A DNA stretch of 64,000 nucleotides from positions 7,033,912 to 7,097,911 of the forward strand of contig CP036272.1 of the NCBI GenBank assembly GCA_007745635.1, in the 5' to 3' direction. This document shows positions 30,132 through 39,230 of the stretch, in pieces (the stretch's first letter is position 1; each line of letters opens with the position of its first letter). This DNA comes from Stieleria bergensis (GTDB lineage Bacteria > Planctomycetota > Planctomycetia > Pirellulales > Pirellulaceae). Under the pieces are notes generated by a model. That model did no database searches. It saw only the letters and a list, made by a program, of their open reading frames with translations, and was not told the DNA's origin. A program made the translations under genes and the position numbers.

Positions 30132-31430
30132 TCAAACCACTTCAAAGCCTGCGCGCTGATCACGGCTTAGCATTTCGTTGGCTTCGCGATCATCAATCAC
30201 CGTCTCCGTTTTGGGATCCCATTTGAGCTCCCGTCCTAGACGGATCGAAATGTTTGCCAGATGACAGGTCGTAGCACTGCGATGCTGGCTTTCGATGTCA
30301 GAGATCGGTGTCTTTCGAGTATGAATGCAGTCAAAGAAATTGCCCATGTGATTGATGATTGCATCAAGCTTGCCAGCGCGGCCTGGACGGTCCAGGTTAT
30401 CAAAGCCATAGGCGGAAAACTGTTCTCTTGGTAACGGGTTTTGTTGCAACTGCTTGACAGGCGTTCCATCAATCACGCCACGGTTGACAAAGAAGCGCCC
30501 CTTGTCGCCTTCGAACAGAATCCCTCGCCGGCCAGTATCACGAACCAGCAACTGAACTCCGTTTTCATAGGCGATATCGGCTGCAAAATCGGTGGCCACA
30601 GAATAGCCGTCTTTGACGTTGGGCAGTTTCCCCTTTCCGGCAATGTGAACTGGCAAACTATCGATGGCCCATTGAGCGATATCAATGTGATGGGCTCCCC
30701 AATCGGTCATTTTGCCGCCCGCATAGTCCCACCACCAACGAAAGGTGTAATGACAGCGCTGTGCGAGATAGGGCTGGTCGACCGCCTGACCCTGCCAAAG
30801 ATCCCAATTCAGGTGTTCGGGGACAGGCGTTGAAACAAAGGGTCCGCCCGTAGGATTTTTATCGGTTGCACAGGTGACTCGTTTCAGCTTGCCAATCCGT
30901 CCAGCGCGGACCAATTCAACGGCTAATCGGAACCGCTGGTCGTTACGCTGCCAAGTCCCAACCTGTACCACTCGATCATGTTGAGCGGCAATTTTGCGAA
31001 TAAGCTTGCCTTCGTCAACGGTCAATGTCAGTGGTTTCTCGACATAAACATCTTTGCCAGCACGAATGGCGTCGATCAACATTTTGGCGTGCCAGTGGTC
31101 TGGGCTACCAATCAGAATGACGTCCACATCGGGGCGTTGCAGTAGATCTTGGTAGTCCTCGAAAATCTTTGGCGTGCTGCCAAAACTGGCGCGAGCCTGT
31201 TCGCGCACATGTCGATCGACATCGGCGATGGCAACAATGTCCCCGTATTGCCTCGCTTTTTCTGTGATCACGGAACCCTGATAACGCATGCCGATCGAAC
31301 CAACCCCCAATCGCTCGACTTTGGCGCGAGGCTTGGCGGACTGCGTTTGGGCCGCCCAGAGTGGATGATGGCAGAGCGATAACGGCGCAACGGCGGCGGT
31401 GGAAGCCAAGAATTGGCGGCGATGAAGCAT
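30132..31430 (-). CDS. Exported Gfo/Idh/MocA family oxidoreductase
   Basis: This 432-residue protein has a Tat-type leader (HRRQFLASTAAVAPLSL) and a Rossmann fold with G-V-G-S-I-G near residue 42. The family signature KDVYVEKPLTL is near residue 130, and the second domain includes WDYAGGKMTDWGAHHIDIAQW. Such enzymes oxidise or reduce sugars and sugar-like compounds with bound NAD(P). Tat-exported members are very common in planctomycetes and some act as glycosidases. It is probably the first gene of the run that continues with DJ-1/PfpI and two sulfatases. The substrate is unknown. Confidence 0.89.
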   Translation of the reverse strand: MLHRRQFLASTAAVAPLSLCHHPLWAAQTQSAKPRAKVERLGVGSIGMRYQGSVITEKARQYGDIVAIADVDRHVREQARASFGSTPKIFEDYQDLLQRPDVDVILIGSPDHWHAKMLIDAIRAGKDVYVEKPLTLTVDEGKLIRKIAAQHDRVVQVGTWQRNDQRFRLAVELVRAGRIGKLKRVTCATDKNPTGGPFVSTPVPEHLNWDLWQGQAVDQPYLAQRCHYTFRWWWDYAGGKMTDWGAHHIDIAQWAIDSLPVHIAGKGKLPNVKDGYSVATDFAADIAYENGVQLLVRDTGRRGILFEGDKGRFFVNRGVIDGTPVKQLQQNPLPREQFSAYGFDNLDRPGRAGKLDAIINHMGNFFDCIHTRKTPISDIESQHRSATTCHLANISIRLGRELKWDPKTETVIDDREANEMLSRDQRAGFEVV

Positions 31431-31693
31431 GGCAGGATTTTGGGGAGGGCAGGGGGAATCGAAGGGAAGCCGCTAGATAAAAAAGCGAGTTGTCAACGAA
31501 GCCCCCATCATAACAGGCCCCAGGACCGCATGATAGAACCAAGTCAGCTTGATCCAAACGGAGTGTTTACCAGCCTCTCACACCGCAACACTGAGTACTT
31601 CCCCTCATGTCTGCGAGCGGCCAGAACTTGTCGCAACTTAGAACCTAAAATTGTGCGTCGAAGTCCGCTGGAATCTAACCTGAAGACGCATCT
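31431..31693. other. Divergent promoter region of oxidoreductase and chemoreceptor
   Basis: This 263-bp spacer lies between two divergently transcribed genes, so it should hold both promoters. I see no gene and no strong box or operator in it. Confidence 0.4.
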
Positions 31694-33130
31694 ATGAATC
31701 CGTTTAAACGCGAGTGGTTTACCAACGTCACTGACAGTCATCGACTGGCGACGGTCCCGGTGCTCTTTCTGCTCGGTTGCCTGACCCTTGTTGGCGTGAT
31801 GTACTGGTTATCATCGACTCAGCAGCGCACTGCCGCGGCAATCAATCTGGCCGGCCGCCAGCGGATGCTGAACCAGCGACACATGAAGGAAACGATTCTG
31901 AGCGCATCGGGGGCCAAGGCTGACATCCAAAAAACCCGGCAACTGTTGCTGGATTCGTCTGTTGCGCTTCATGAGGGCGGCGACCATCCCTTTGGTTACA
32001 TCGTGCATGAATCACGGCCAATGTATACACAGGCACTGCAGGACTTTGATCAGAAACTCGATGAGATCATTGGGCTGAGCGACAGCTACTTGGCGGCGAG
32101 CAAAGCTGACCCAGAAGCTGCACAGGCAATTCTTGCCAAAATGCGACCCAAGGTAGCCGAAACTCATCAAGCGGCGCACCACGTCGTGAACACGCTGGCG
32201 GACCTCTCTAAACAAGACACTCAGAAAGGCCTACAGATTGCGGTTGGGTTGGCGATCTGCATTGGACTGATCGGTGGGCTGTGGGCGATCCTCGCCAGTC
32301 GATCGCTTACCAAGCGAGTGGGACGCGTCGCGCTTGGCCTGGAACACTTGGCCGCTGTTGAATTGAACATGGTCAGCGAACAACTTCGCGAATCCGCTTC
32401 ATCAACCAACAGCCAAGCGGCTGCCGCGGCGACCGCGGCTGGCCAAGTTCGTGGCAACGTGGCAAGCTTGACAGAAGCATTGTCCCAGTTTGAAATCAGT
32501 ATCCGAGAGATCTCCGAGAACGTTTCTAAAGCGGTCAACATTGCCCGCGAAGCCAACGTGAAGACTCAAACTACCGATGCAACGATTCGTCGCTTAAGCG
32601 ATAACAGCACGTCAATCTCTGAGGTTGTCAAAGCAATTAACAGCGTTGCCGAACAAACCAACCTGCTGGCACTCAATGCGACCATTGAAGCCGCACGGGC
32701 CGGTGAAGCAGGCAAGGGATTTGCCGTTGTGGCCAACGAAGTGAAAGAACTGGCGAAGCAAACGACGAAAGCGACCGAAGACATTGTCGAACAGATTGAA
32801 CGCATTCGCTGCGATACTGACGATGCGGTCAACGACATCGCCGTCGTCCAAGAGGTGATCAGCGAGATTAATGAAAGCCAGGATGCGATTGCGGCTGCGA
32901 TTGAAGAACAGACCCGCATGACAGAGGGCATTTCACGGGACATCCGTGAGGTCTCCTGCGGCGCAGACGACATCTTCGCCAGTGTCTCCAGCGTCACCAA
33001 CGCCGCCGAAACCACCTCGGAGTCCTCCGAACAAACGCGTCAAAAGGCGAACATGATTCTGACCACCGCCTCTAGACTGCTTGAGATGGTAGGCATGAAA
33101 AAGCAAAGCCGCGAGAGCATCGCGGCTTAG
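31694..33130 (+). CDS. Methyl-accepting chemotaxis protein with PilJ/NIT-type sensor
   Basis: This 478-residue protein has transmembrane helix 1 at about 19-38 and a periplasmic helical sensor of the type IV pili MCP (PilJ, PF13675) kind. The sensor is marked by [20 protein letters not shown]. Helix 2 lies at about 176-198. A signalling hairpin follows, with the conserved tip [20 protein letters not shown] near residue 320 and [14 protein letters not shown] after it. A classical HAMP domain is not obvious. It should pass a signal to a CheA-type kinase controlling swimming, twitching or second messengers. No che, flagellar or pilus gene is in the window. Its 3' end holds a hairpin (33106-33128). 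Confidence 0.9.
   Translation: MNPFKREWFTNVTDSHRLATVPVLFLLGCLTLVGVMYWLSSTQQRTAAAINLAGRQRMLNQRHMKETILSASGAKADIQKTRQLLLDSSVALHEGGDHPFGYIVHESRPMYTQALQDFDQKLDEIIGLSDSYLAASKADPEAAQAILAKMRPKVAETHQAAHHVVNTLADLSKQDTQKGLQIAVGLAICIGLIGGLWAILASRSLTKRVGRVALGLEHLAAVELNMVSEQLRESASSTNSQAAAAATAAGQVRGNVASLTEALSQFEISIREISENVSKAVNIAREANVKTQTTDATIRRLSDNSTSISEVVKAINSVAEQTNLLALNATIEAARAGEAGKGFAVVANEVKELAKQTTKATEDIVEQIERIRCDTDDAVNDIAVVQEVISEINESQDAIAAAIEEQTRMTEGISRDIREVSCGADDIFASVSSVTNAAETTSESSEQTRQKANMILTTASRLLEMVGMKKQSRESIAA
33095..33128 (-). terminator. Likely intrinsic terminator of the 33203-34843 sulfatase gene
   Basis: A 9-bp perfect stem, AAGCCGCGA at 33106-33114 and TCGCGGCTT at 33120-33128, has a 5-base loop. 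Read on the minus strand it is followed by TGCTTTTTC. It lies inside the last codons of the convergent chemoreceptor gene, about 75 bp past the sulfatase stop. Confidence 0.55.
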
Positions 33131-33202
33131 CAGAATCATCAGCGGCACTCAGGCCGCTTGCAGGGCGCTGACCAGAGACTGGCCAGACATTGAGATCAGT
33201 CT

Positions 33203-34843
33203 TTACTTGGCTGCGGATTTAGCAGCGGGTTTAGCAGCGGGTTTAGCAGCTGGTCGCTTGCGGTTGCGAGGTTTGGGAGCGATGTCCGTATCCTCGGGCA
33301 CGCCAAACTGCTTCTGGGCGTCAACCAATTGTTTGGCCAACTTGGCCTGCACCTGCTTGTAGTCCGAGCTGCCATAGACGCTTTGCAGTTCGTTGGGATC
33401 TTTATCCAGGTCGAACAGTTCCCAGTCGTCGAGCTTCTTTCCTTGCAAGGCATAGTAGCGAATGAGCTTGTGCTTGCCATCTGTCACGCCATAGTGACGC
33501 GCGACGTTATGAGCCCCTGGGTTTTCGTAGTAGTGGTAATAGAACACGCTGCGCCAATCAGCGGGTGTTTTGCCTTTAAACAAGGAAACCAAAGATCGCC
33601 CCTGCATATCGGCCGGCACTTCGACGCTGGCGAGGTCCAAGAATGTCTCGGCAAAGTCCAGATTAGAAACGATGTCTTTGTTGATCGAACCTGGGGCAAC
33701 AACGCCAGGCCAGCGAACCAGCAATGGCGTTCGCAACGACTCTTCGTACATCCATCGCTTGTCGTACCAGCCATGTTCACCCAAGTACCAACCTTGATCT
33801 GAGGAATAGATCACGATGGTATTTTCGGCCAACCCACTTTCATCCAAATAATCCAGGACTTCACCAATCCCATCGTCAACGCTTTTCACGCATCGCAAAT
33901 AATCTTTCACGTAGCGCTGGTACTTCCATTTGATGACTTCCTCTTCGGTCATTGAATCCTTGGCGGCGAGGTAAGCTTCATTCTTGGGGCCGTAAGCGGC
34001 ATCCCAGACCTTCTTTTGCTCGGCATTCATGTTGCCATAGCCCGTCAGCTTGAGGTCATTGGCGTTCAAGTGATCGCGGACGGTCATTTGCTGGGCCGCG
34101 GCAGCTTGTGTGCGTCCCTGATAATCGTCCCACAAGGTTTCCGGCTCGGGGATATTCACGTCATCAAGCCAGTTCAGGTACTTGGGCTCGGGACGCCAGT
34201 TACGGTGAGGCGCTTTGTGCTGGTACATCACCATGAACGGACGCTTTGGATCACGATCGTTCTTCAACCAATCAAGTGTTTTCTCGGTGATGATCCGGGT
34301 GGTGTACCCGGTGTGAGGTCGAGTGACAGGCTTGCCATCCGCACCCGCCGTGATCATCGGTGGATTGTAGTACGGACCCTGTCCCTTTAAGACATCAAAG
34401 TAATCGTATCCCTGAGGTGTGGTGGCAAGGTGCCACTTTCCAATGACCGCCGTCTGGTAGCCTGCTTTCTGAAGCAACTTGGGAAAAGTCTGCTGATCTC
34501 CGTTGAAGCGATTGCCATTGCGAATGAAGCCATTCAAGTGGCTGTACTTTCCGGTTTGAATCACCGCTCGACTTGGACCACAAATGCCATTGGTGACATA
34601 ACAGCGGTCGAATCGCATTCCCTCGCGGGCGATGCGATCCATATTGGGCGTGGTGATCCGAGTCGGATCGTAAGCACTCAAGGCTTGCGTGCAATGATCA
34701 TCGGTAAAGATGAAGACGATATTGGGTTGCTGACCCTGATCAGCTGCCGCCGATCGGAGCATCGATTTCGGCAAGCAAAGGGAGGCAAGTGCCACCGAAA
34801 ATGCTAGTAAAGTCAGTCGAGACGCGAATGGAAAACGAGTCAT
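33203..34843 (-). CDS. Sulfatase with Lys/Ala/Pro-rich C-terminal tail
   Basis: This 546-residue protein has a signal peptide (about 1-34). Metal-site residues lie in [18 protein letters not shown]. The formylglycine motif is C88-G-P-S-R, followed by [15 protein letters not shown] and [20 protein letters not shown]. The branch resembles N-acetylglucosamine-6-sulfatase/heparan-type sulfatases, judged from the [11 protein letters not shown] region, but the substrate is not provable. The extreme C-terminus is a [18 protein letters not shown] tail encoded by three 12-bp repeats (33218-33253). It is divergent from the DUF1080 gene at 35218. A hairpin terminator probably follows. Confidence 0.9.
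   Translation of the reverse strand: MTRFPFASRLTLLAFSVALASLCLPKSMLRSAAADQGQQPNIVFIFTDDHCTQALSAYDPTRITTPNMDRIAREGMRFDRCYVTNGICGPSRAVIQTGKYSHLNGFIRNGNRFNGDQQTFPKLLQKAGYQTAVIGKWHLATTPQGYDYFDVLKGQGPYYNPPMITAGADGKPVTRPHTGYTTRIITEKTLDWLKNDRDPKRPFMVMYQHKAPHRNWRPEPKYLNWLDDVNIPEPETLWDDYQGRTQAAAAQQMTVRDHLNANDLKLTGYGNMNAEQKKVWDAAYGPKNEAYLAAKDSMTEEEVIKWKYQRYVKDYLRCVKSVDDGIGEVLDYLDESGLAENTIVIYSSDQGWYLGEHGWYDKRWMYEESLRTPLLVRWPGVVAPGSINKDIVSNLDFAETFLDLASVEVPADMQGRSLVSLFKGKTPADWRSVFYYHYYENPGAHNVARHYGVTDGKHKLIRYYALQGKKLDDWELFDLDKDPNELQSVYGSSDYKQVQAKLAKQLVDAQKQFGVPEDTDIAPKPRNRKRPAAKPAAKPAAKSAAK
33218..33253. repeat. 12-bp tandem repeat in sulfatase 3' end
   Basis: Three copies of TTTAGCAGCGGG lie at 33218-33229, 33230-33241 and 33242-33253; the last has one change. 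They encode the AAKP repeats of the sulfatase tail. Confidence 0.85.
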
Positions 34844-35217
34844 TGTGGGTGATGTCGTGGGGCTGTGGGGAAAAGGAGAGACCTAGTGGCGCCGCGACTG
34901 ACCGAGTCACTGAACGCCAATCCGGCTGTTAAAAGCCTAATCGTTGCCGCGACGAAGCACAAATCACGGCCGTTTTCTCTGGCAAACGATGGCTCTCAAG
35001 CGACCCAGACTGGAGGCTGAGGCCATTTTTTCGGATTTTAGCGGACTGCCGTGGATTTCGGGATCAATCACAGCCACGTCTGCCGGGTGGCAACTAAACT
35101 TGTCGGCAAGACTTAAAATAGAAATGGATTGTGTCTCTTGCCCTGACTTCTGGGCGGCGTCCGGCCGCAACAGTTGACTTCCCACCTCATTCACCTCACC
35201 TGGATTCGCTCAACGAA
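34844..35217. other. Divergent spacer between sulfatase and DUF1080 genes
   Basis: This 374-bp stretch has no supportable gene or repeat. It must contain the promoters of both divergent genes, but no confident boxes are visible. Confidence 0.4.
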
Positions 35218-36417
35218 ATGTCTGTTCATCGCTTCGCCTCGCTCCGGCGCTACTGCATGGCCTTGGCCGCATTCACGATCGCGCCTGCGATCTTCGGTAA
35301 CCTTGCGTTTGCTCAATACAGCAACAAATCAGGCAAAGGACCGGCTTACGTGAGCCCGCCGGAAAATGATCCAAACTACGCACTGATGGGCGAGTTCGCT
35401 GGCAGCATTGAAGTCCGTGACGCAGAAGGCAAGAAAGAGAACCAACGCTTTGCACTGCAAATCCGAGCCGTCGCTGGTGACCGATTTGAAGCCCGAGCAT
35501 TTCATGGTGGCTTACCCGGCGAAGCCAGCCACCAAAGCGAAGCGATGTCGCTGATCGGATTGCGATCCGGTGAATCACTGGTTCTCTCCGGTGCTCCCTG
35601 GGCGATCTTTGTGGATCCCAATGGTTGTTCACTCTTGGATGCCAAAGGGAATCGCGTTGGTCGTCTCAAGCGGATGCTGCGCGTCAGCCCGACTTTGGGC
35701 GCTCAGCCACCTGAAGGTGCCGCTGTGGTCTTTGACGGCACTTCGCTGGACAACCTGATCAATGGCAAAATGACCGAAACAGGTTTGCTGCAAGAAGGCT
35801 CAACAATCAGCCCCATGTTCCAAGACTTCTGCCTGCACTTGGAATTCCGAATTCCCTACATGCCACAAGCCGAAGGGCAGCAACGTGGTAACAGTGGTCT
35901 GTATCTGCAAAGCCGCTACGAGTGCCAAGTTCTGGACTCCTTTGGCACTGAAACCAAAATCGATGGACTCGGTGCCCTGTATCGAACCAAGAAAGCCGAC
36001 ATCAACATGGCCTTTCCACCGCTGCGTTGGCAAACCTACGACATTCACTTCACAGCTCCACGCTGGAAGTCCGACGGCACCAAGATTCGTGACATGCACA
36101 TCACCAGCTGGATCAATGGAGTAAAAGTGCAAGATAACGTCGCCTTGAAAAACAAAACCGGTGCCGGGAAACAAGAAGAACCAAACCTGCTACCAACCCT
36201 GTTGCAGGATCACGGTGACCCGGTTCGCTTTCGCAACATCTGGGTGATTGATCGTGGAGTGCTCCATCACAAATTCCCCGTCTTCGCCACCGGCAAACAA
36301 CGTGCTGCTGCCGCGATGCACGAATGGGATCAGCCGAAAGAACAGGAAAAGGCTGAGCCGAAACCTGAGCCAGCTGCGAAAGATGAAGCAGCTAAACCGG
36401 AAGCGGACAAGAGTTAG
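35218..36417 (+). CDS. Exported DUF1080 (3-keto-disaccharide hydrolase-like) protein
   Basis: This 399-residue protein starts at the ATG at 35218, which directly precedes a signal peptide (MALAAFTIAPAIFGNLAFAQ). The N-terminal part (about 45-165) is a beta-rich domain shared with the protein at 58145-59116. A concanavalin-like DUF1080 domain follows (LHLEFRIPY, then GNSGLYLQSRYECQVLDSFG). The C-terminal 40 residues are rich in Lys, Glu, Pro and Ala. DUF1080 proteins bind or hydrolyse sugars; some cleave 3-keto-glycosides. The upstream divergent neighbour is a sulfatase, as is the neighbour of its paralog. That supports a shared role in polysaccharide use. Confidence 0.86.
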   Translation: MSVHRFASLRRYCMALAAFTIAPAIFGNLAFAQYSNKSGKGPAYVSPPENDPNYALMGEFAGSIEVRDAEGKKENQRFALQIRAVAGDRFEARAFHGGLPGEASHQSEAMSLIGLRSGESLVLSGAPWAIFVDPNGCSLLDAKGNRVGRLKRMLRVSPTLGAQPPEGAAVVFDGTSLDNLINGKMTETGLLQEGSTISPMFQDFCLHLEFRIPYMPQAEGQQRGNSGLYLQSRYECQVLDSFGTETKIDGLGALYRTKKADINMAFPPLRWQTYDIHFTAPRWKSDGTKIRDMHITSWINGVKVQDNVALKNKTGAGKQEEPNLLPTLLQDHGDPVRFRNIWVIDRGVLHHKFPVFATGKQRAAAAMHEWDQPKEQEKAEPKPEPAAKDEAAKPEADKS

Positions 36418-36434
36418 GTCCGCGGACGAGCAGG

Positions 36435-36458
36435 TTGGTGCGTGCAAGCACGGCACCC
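36435..36458 (-). repeat. REP-like palindrome copy with ATAG
   Basis: The core GTGCGTGCAAGCACGGCAC lies in the 69-bp gap between the convergent DUF1080 and DUF1571-like genes. On the minus strand the stem is preceded by ATAG (36458-36461). It may also act as a transcript end between the two genes. Confidence 0.8.
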
Positions 36459-36486
36459 TATAAAGGCGAGGTGATTGCCATTCCGC

Positions 36487-37389
36487 TTAGTGGAAGCGAT
36501 AGCTTGGATTGCTTTGGTCGAAGTCTTCTTCTTCCAAGCCGACGTTCACTTGCAAACGCATGTAGTTGTACTCTTCGTCAAGCACTGGCTCACCATCGGC
36601 TGACGTCGGCCAAGTCCAGGCTTTGTATCGCACTGGCATCTGCAACTGATCATCAAAGAAAACCTGAGCACGATGAAAGCGGAAGTGGTCTGCTTTCTCT
36701 GCATGCTCGATCTCGATCACCGTGCACATCGAATCGCCGAACTTGACGTTCTTGCGAATGGCGACTTGGCAATCACCATACTTGCGATCGTTCAGGCCGG
36801 TTTGAATGATTTGTCGCAATAAGTTTTCGATGCCAATCTGGCGAACCGAGTAGCGTTGTCCACGCATGGCTAATGGACCATCGGGATCAACTTTGACAGT
36901 CAAAAAGCTGGCCAAGCCACCCTGGTGCACCAACAACTTGCCGTCGTTCTTGTTCTCGACCCAAATCACTTCACGTCCTTTCACCGCCTTGGGCTGGATG
37001 AAGTCCAAGTACACGCTTAATGGCTGAACAATGTCTTGGCCCTCGGTACGACGATTCTTGATTTTCAGTTTGGCAAACTGCAATGGAGGCAGCTCACCGT
37101 CCACTCGGCAGCGTTTAACAAACACTGCGGTGTAATCGTTCACGTTCGAACGCACATGATTCAAACTATTGACCGCGATCTGCAAGGCCGAGTCAATCGG
37201 GTGCTCTGCCGTCAGTGGTCTGCCTAAAGACACGTTGTTGGCCGCGATCAACGCCTCTGGCGCTGCCGCTGTCACCAGCGTGTCCTCGGCTTGACAGTCC
37301 ATCGTGGCAAACATGGAAACCGTCATGGCAAGCATGCCAAAGGCTTGACGCAGACCTGATGTCGTGTGGTGAAGTAGTTGTCGTCGCAT
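36487..37389 (-). CDS. DUF1571-like exported protein
   Basis: This 300-residue protein starts at the ATG at 37389; the frame opens earlier only with a TTG. A signal peptide (GMLAMTVSMFATMDCQAED) is present. The body reads NDYTAVFVKRCRVDGELP, then VYLDFIQPKAVKGREVIWVENKNDGKLLVHQG and a C-terminal VLDEEYNYMRLQVNVGL. This matches my memory of the planctomycete DUF1571 family, whose fold resembles LolA/LolB-like outer-membrane lipoprotein carriers. That link is tentative. It is convergent with the DUF1080 gene, with a REP-like palindrome between them. Confidence 0.75.
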   Translation of the reverse strand: MRRQLLHHTTSGLRQAFGMLAMTVSMFATMDCQAEDTLVTAAAPEALIAANNVSLGRPLTAEHPIDSALQIAVNSLNHVRSNVNDYTAVFVKRCRVDGELPPLQFAKLKIKNRRTEGQDIVQPLSVYLDFIQPKAVKGREVIWVENKNDGKLLVHQGGLASFLTVKVDPDGPLAMRGQRYSVRQIGIENLLRQIIQTGLNDRKYGDCQVAIRKNVKFGDSMCTVIEIEHAEKADHFRFHRAQVFFDDQLQMPVRYKAWTWPTSADGEPVLDEEYNYMRLQVNVGLEEEDFDQSNPSYRFH

Positions 37390-37857
37390 GGTCGTCACAC
37401 CAGATAAGGAGAAAAGAAAAGAGAATCGATAGGGTGAACCATGCTGCTGACTCCGGGAATGTCCTACTTCAATCAAAGCGTTGCTTCCGGAATCGAATGC
37501 ATGGCGGTGGGCGTCCGCTTTCAAACTCACGCGTGACAAATCAGCACATCTGACCCATCCTGTCCCTACTTGTATCGACCTGTAGCGAAATCCCTCGCAG
37601 ATTTCTAGAGATCTTTTTAAGGATTCGATTTGCTAGCAAATCAAGATTGACGTTGCCGCGGACTCATAAGTTCTCTAGTTTCGCTGGCCTATGAATCATG
37701 AATCATCTGTTCACGTTGAATCAAGCAGCTGGCGAACAGCGGATTCGAGGCTTTGGATCAACTGAATTGATCTCTAGCGGGCCTGCCATCGGATGCACGG
37801 CGACACCAGAGTTAATGGCAAGTGGGCCAGCAACCACCACCGGTAAGGAAACCAAAT
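37390..37857. promoter_or_regulatory. Divergent spacer with 16-bp perfect palindrome
   Basis: This 468-bp stretch contains no supportable gene. A perfect 16-bp palindrome, GATTTGCTAGCAAATC, lies at 37627-37642, between divergent genes. It could be a dimeric regulator's operator. The stretch just before it (37600-37625) is AT-rich for this genome. The serine-hydrolase end has a clear ribosome-binding site (AAGGAA) before 37858. Confidence 0.5.
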
Positions 37858-39117
37858 ATGTCTGACAGCACCGCCGTCATCCTTCCTTTTCCCAAACCAT
37901 CTCTCATCGAAGGGACGGTTGCCGATGGATTTGAAGCTGTCGCCCAGGCGATGAAAGACAACTTCACTGAGCGCGGTGAACGTGGCGCGGCATGCACCGT
38001 TTATTATCAGGGGCAGAAGGTTGTTGATGTATGGGGCGGGCATCGCTGCCAGGACAACCAGATGGCGTGGAACCAAGACACACTCTCGCTGTCGTTTTCC
38101 GTCACCAAGGGCATGGCTGCGGCGGCGACCGTGGTGGCATACAACGAAGGCCTTTTCGAGCTTGACGCGCCGGTTTGCGACTACTGGCCAGAGTTTGCTC
38201 ACGGCGGCAAAGAAGCGATCACCGTTCGCCAGTTACTAACACACCAAGCTGGATTGGTCGGAATTAACCAGCGTTTGAACGCGGAGATTCTGGCCGACCA
38301 TGATCAATTGGCAACGATTCTTGCGAAGCAGAAACCGGTTTGGCAACCGGGCAAGCAGCATGGATACCACACGCTGACGTTGGGCTGGTACCAGAACGAA
38401 CTGATCCGGCGCGTCGATCCACAGGGACGCAGTCTAGGGCAGTTCTTCCAAGACGAGATCGCCCAACCATTGGGTATTGAGTTCTATATTGGACTACCTG
38501 ACGACATCGCACCCGAACGTCTGACCAATGTACGTGGCTTCAACCGCTTCAAGGTGCTTGGCAATCTTGACCAGCTGCCGTGGAAGATGGTGATGTCTGG
38601 AATCCTCCCATGGTCACCGGTGGCCAAAAGTATCAACTTTCTGAGTGTCAGCAACCCAGCCACGCTGGGCAACGCAGAAATGCGTCGCGTCGAGATCCCT
38701 TCTGCGAATGGGATAGGGCAGGCAAGGGCAGTGGCCAAGGTCTATGCGGCCCTGATCGATCCACGCTCACCACTGAAGATTCATGCAGCGACGCGACGAG
38801 AGTTACTGGCGGACCCTGAGCGCCCCGTGGGTGGCAACCATGATCAGGTTCTCAAGATTGCCACTCATTACGGATTTGGCTTCTCACGGCCGAGCAACGG
38901 CTTTCCCTTTGGCAGCGATCACCAAGCCTTTGGTTGCCCTGGCGCCGGCGGTTCCTTTGGGATGGCGGATCCAACACGACAATTTAGCTTTGCCTATCTA
39001 ACGGGCAAGATGAGCTTTCGCATCTTTGATGATCCCCGCGAGCGCGCCGTCCGGCAGGCTTGCAAAAAGTGCATTGATGCCCTTGAGGGGTCCACATCAC
39101 AGATTGTGGCAGCCTAG
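37858..39117 (+). CDS. Class C beta-lactamase-like serine hydrolase (esterase type)
   Basis: This 419-residue protein starts at the ATG at 37858, preceded by AAGGAA. The nucleophile motif SVTK (SxxK) is in SFSVTKGMAAAATV. The second motif is in the YHTLTLGWYQNEL region, and a C-terminal GCPGAGGSFGMADPTRQFSF stands in for the KTG-like strand. No signal peptide is seen, so it is more likely an intracellular esterase (EstB-like) than a resistance beta-lactamase. Similar proteins hydrolyse short esters. The downstream convergent gene is the MMPL transporter. Hairpins lie between them. Confidence 0.88.
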   Translation: MSDSTAVILPFPKPSLIEGTVADGFEAVAQAMKDNFTERGERGAACTVYYQGQKVVDVWGGHRCQDNQMAWNQDTLSLSFSVTKGMAAAATVVAYNEGLFELDAPVCDYWPEFAHGGKEAITVRQLLTHQAGLVGINQRLNAEILADHDQLATILAKQKPVWQPGKQHGYHTLTLGWYQNELIRRVDPQGRSLGQFFQDEIAQPLGIEFYIGLPDDIAPERLTNVRGFNRFKVLGNLDQLPWKMVMSGILPWSPVAKSINFLSVSNPATLGNAEMRRVEIPSANGIGQARAVAKVYAALIDPRSPLKIHAATRRELLADPERPVGGNHDQVLKIATHYGFGFSRPSNGFPFGSDHQAFGCPGAGGSFGMADPTRQFSFAYLTGKMSFRIFDDPRERAVRQACKKCIDALEGSTSQIVAA

Positions 39118-39163
39118 GGAAGCGATCGATCGTGTTCGATCCTGTCAATCAATGATCTTGGTG

Positions 39164-39188
39164 AGGCGGCGGAATTCTTGGGCCGCCT
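39164..39188. terminator. Possible hairpin between convergent genes
   Basis: AGGCGGC (39164-39170) and GCCGCCT (39182-39188) can pair over an 11-base loop, 47 bp after the serine hydrolase stop and before the end of the MMPL gene. No T-run follows on the plus strand, so the terminator call is weak. Confidence 0.35.
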
Positions 39189-39230
39189 GTTGCGAGCAGT
39201 TAAGCAATCTCGGCCGCCTGGCCGGAGGCT

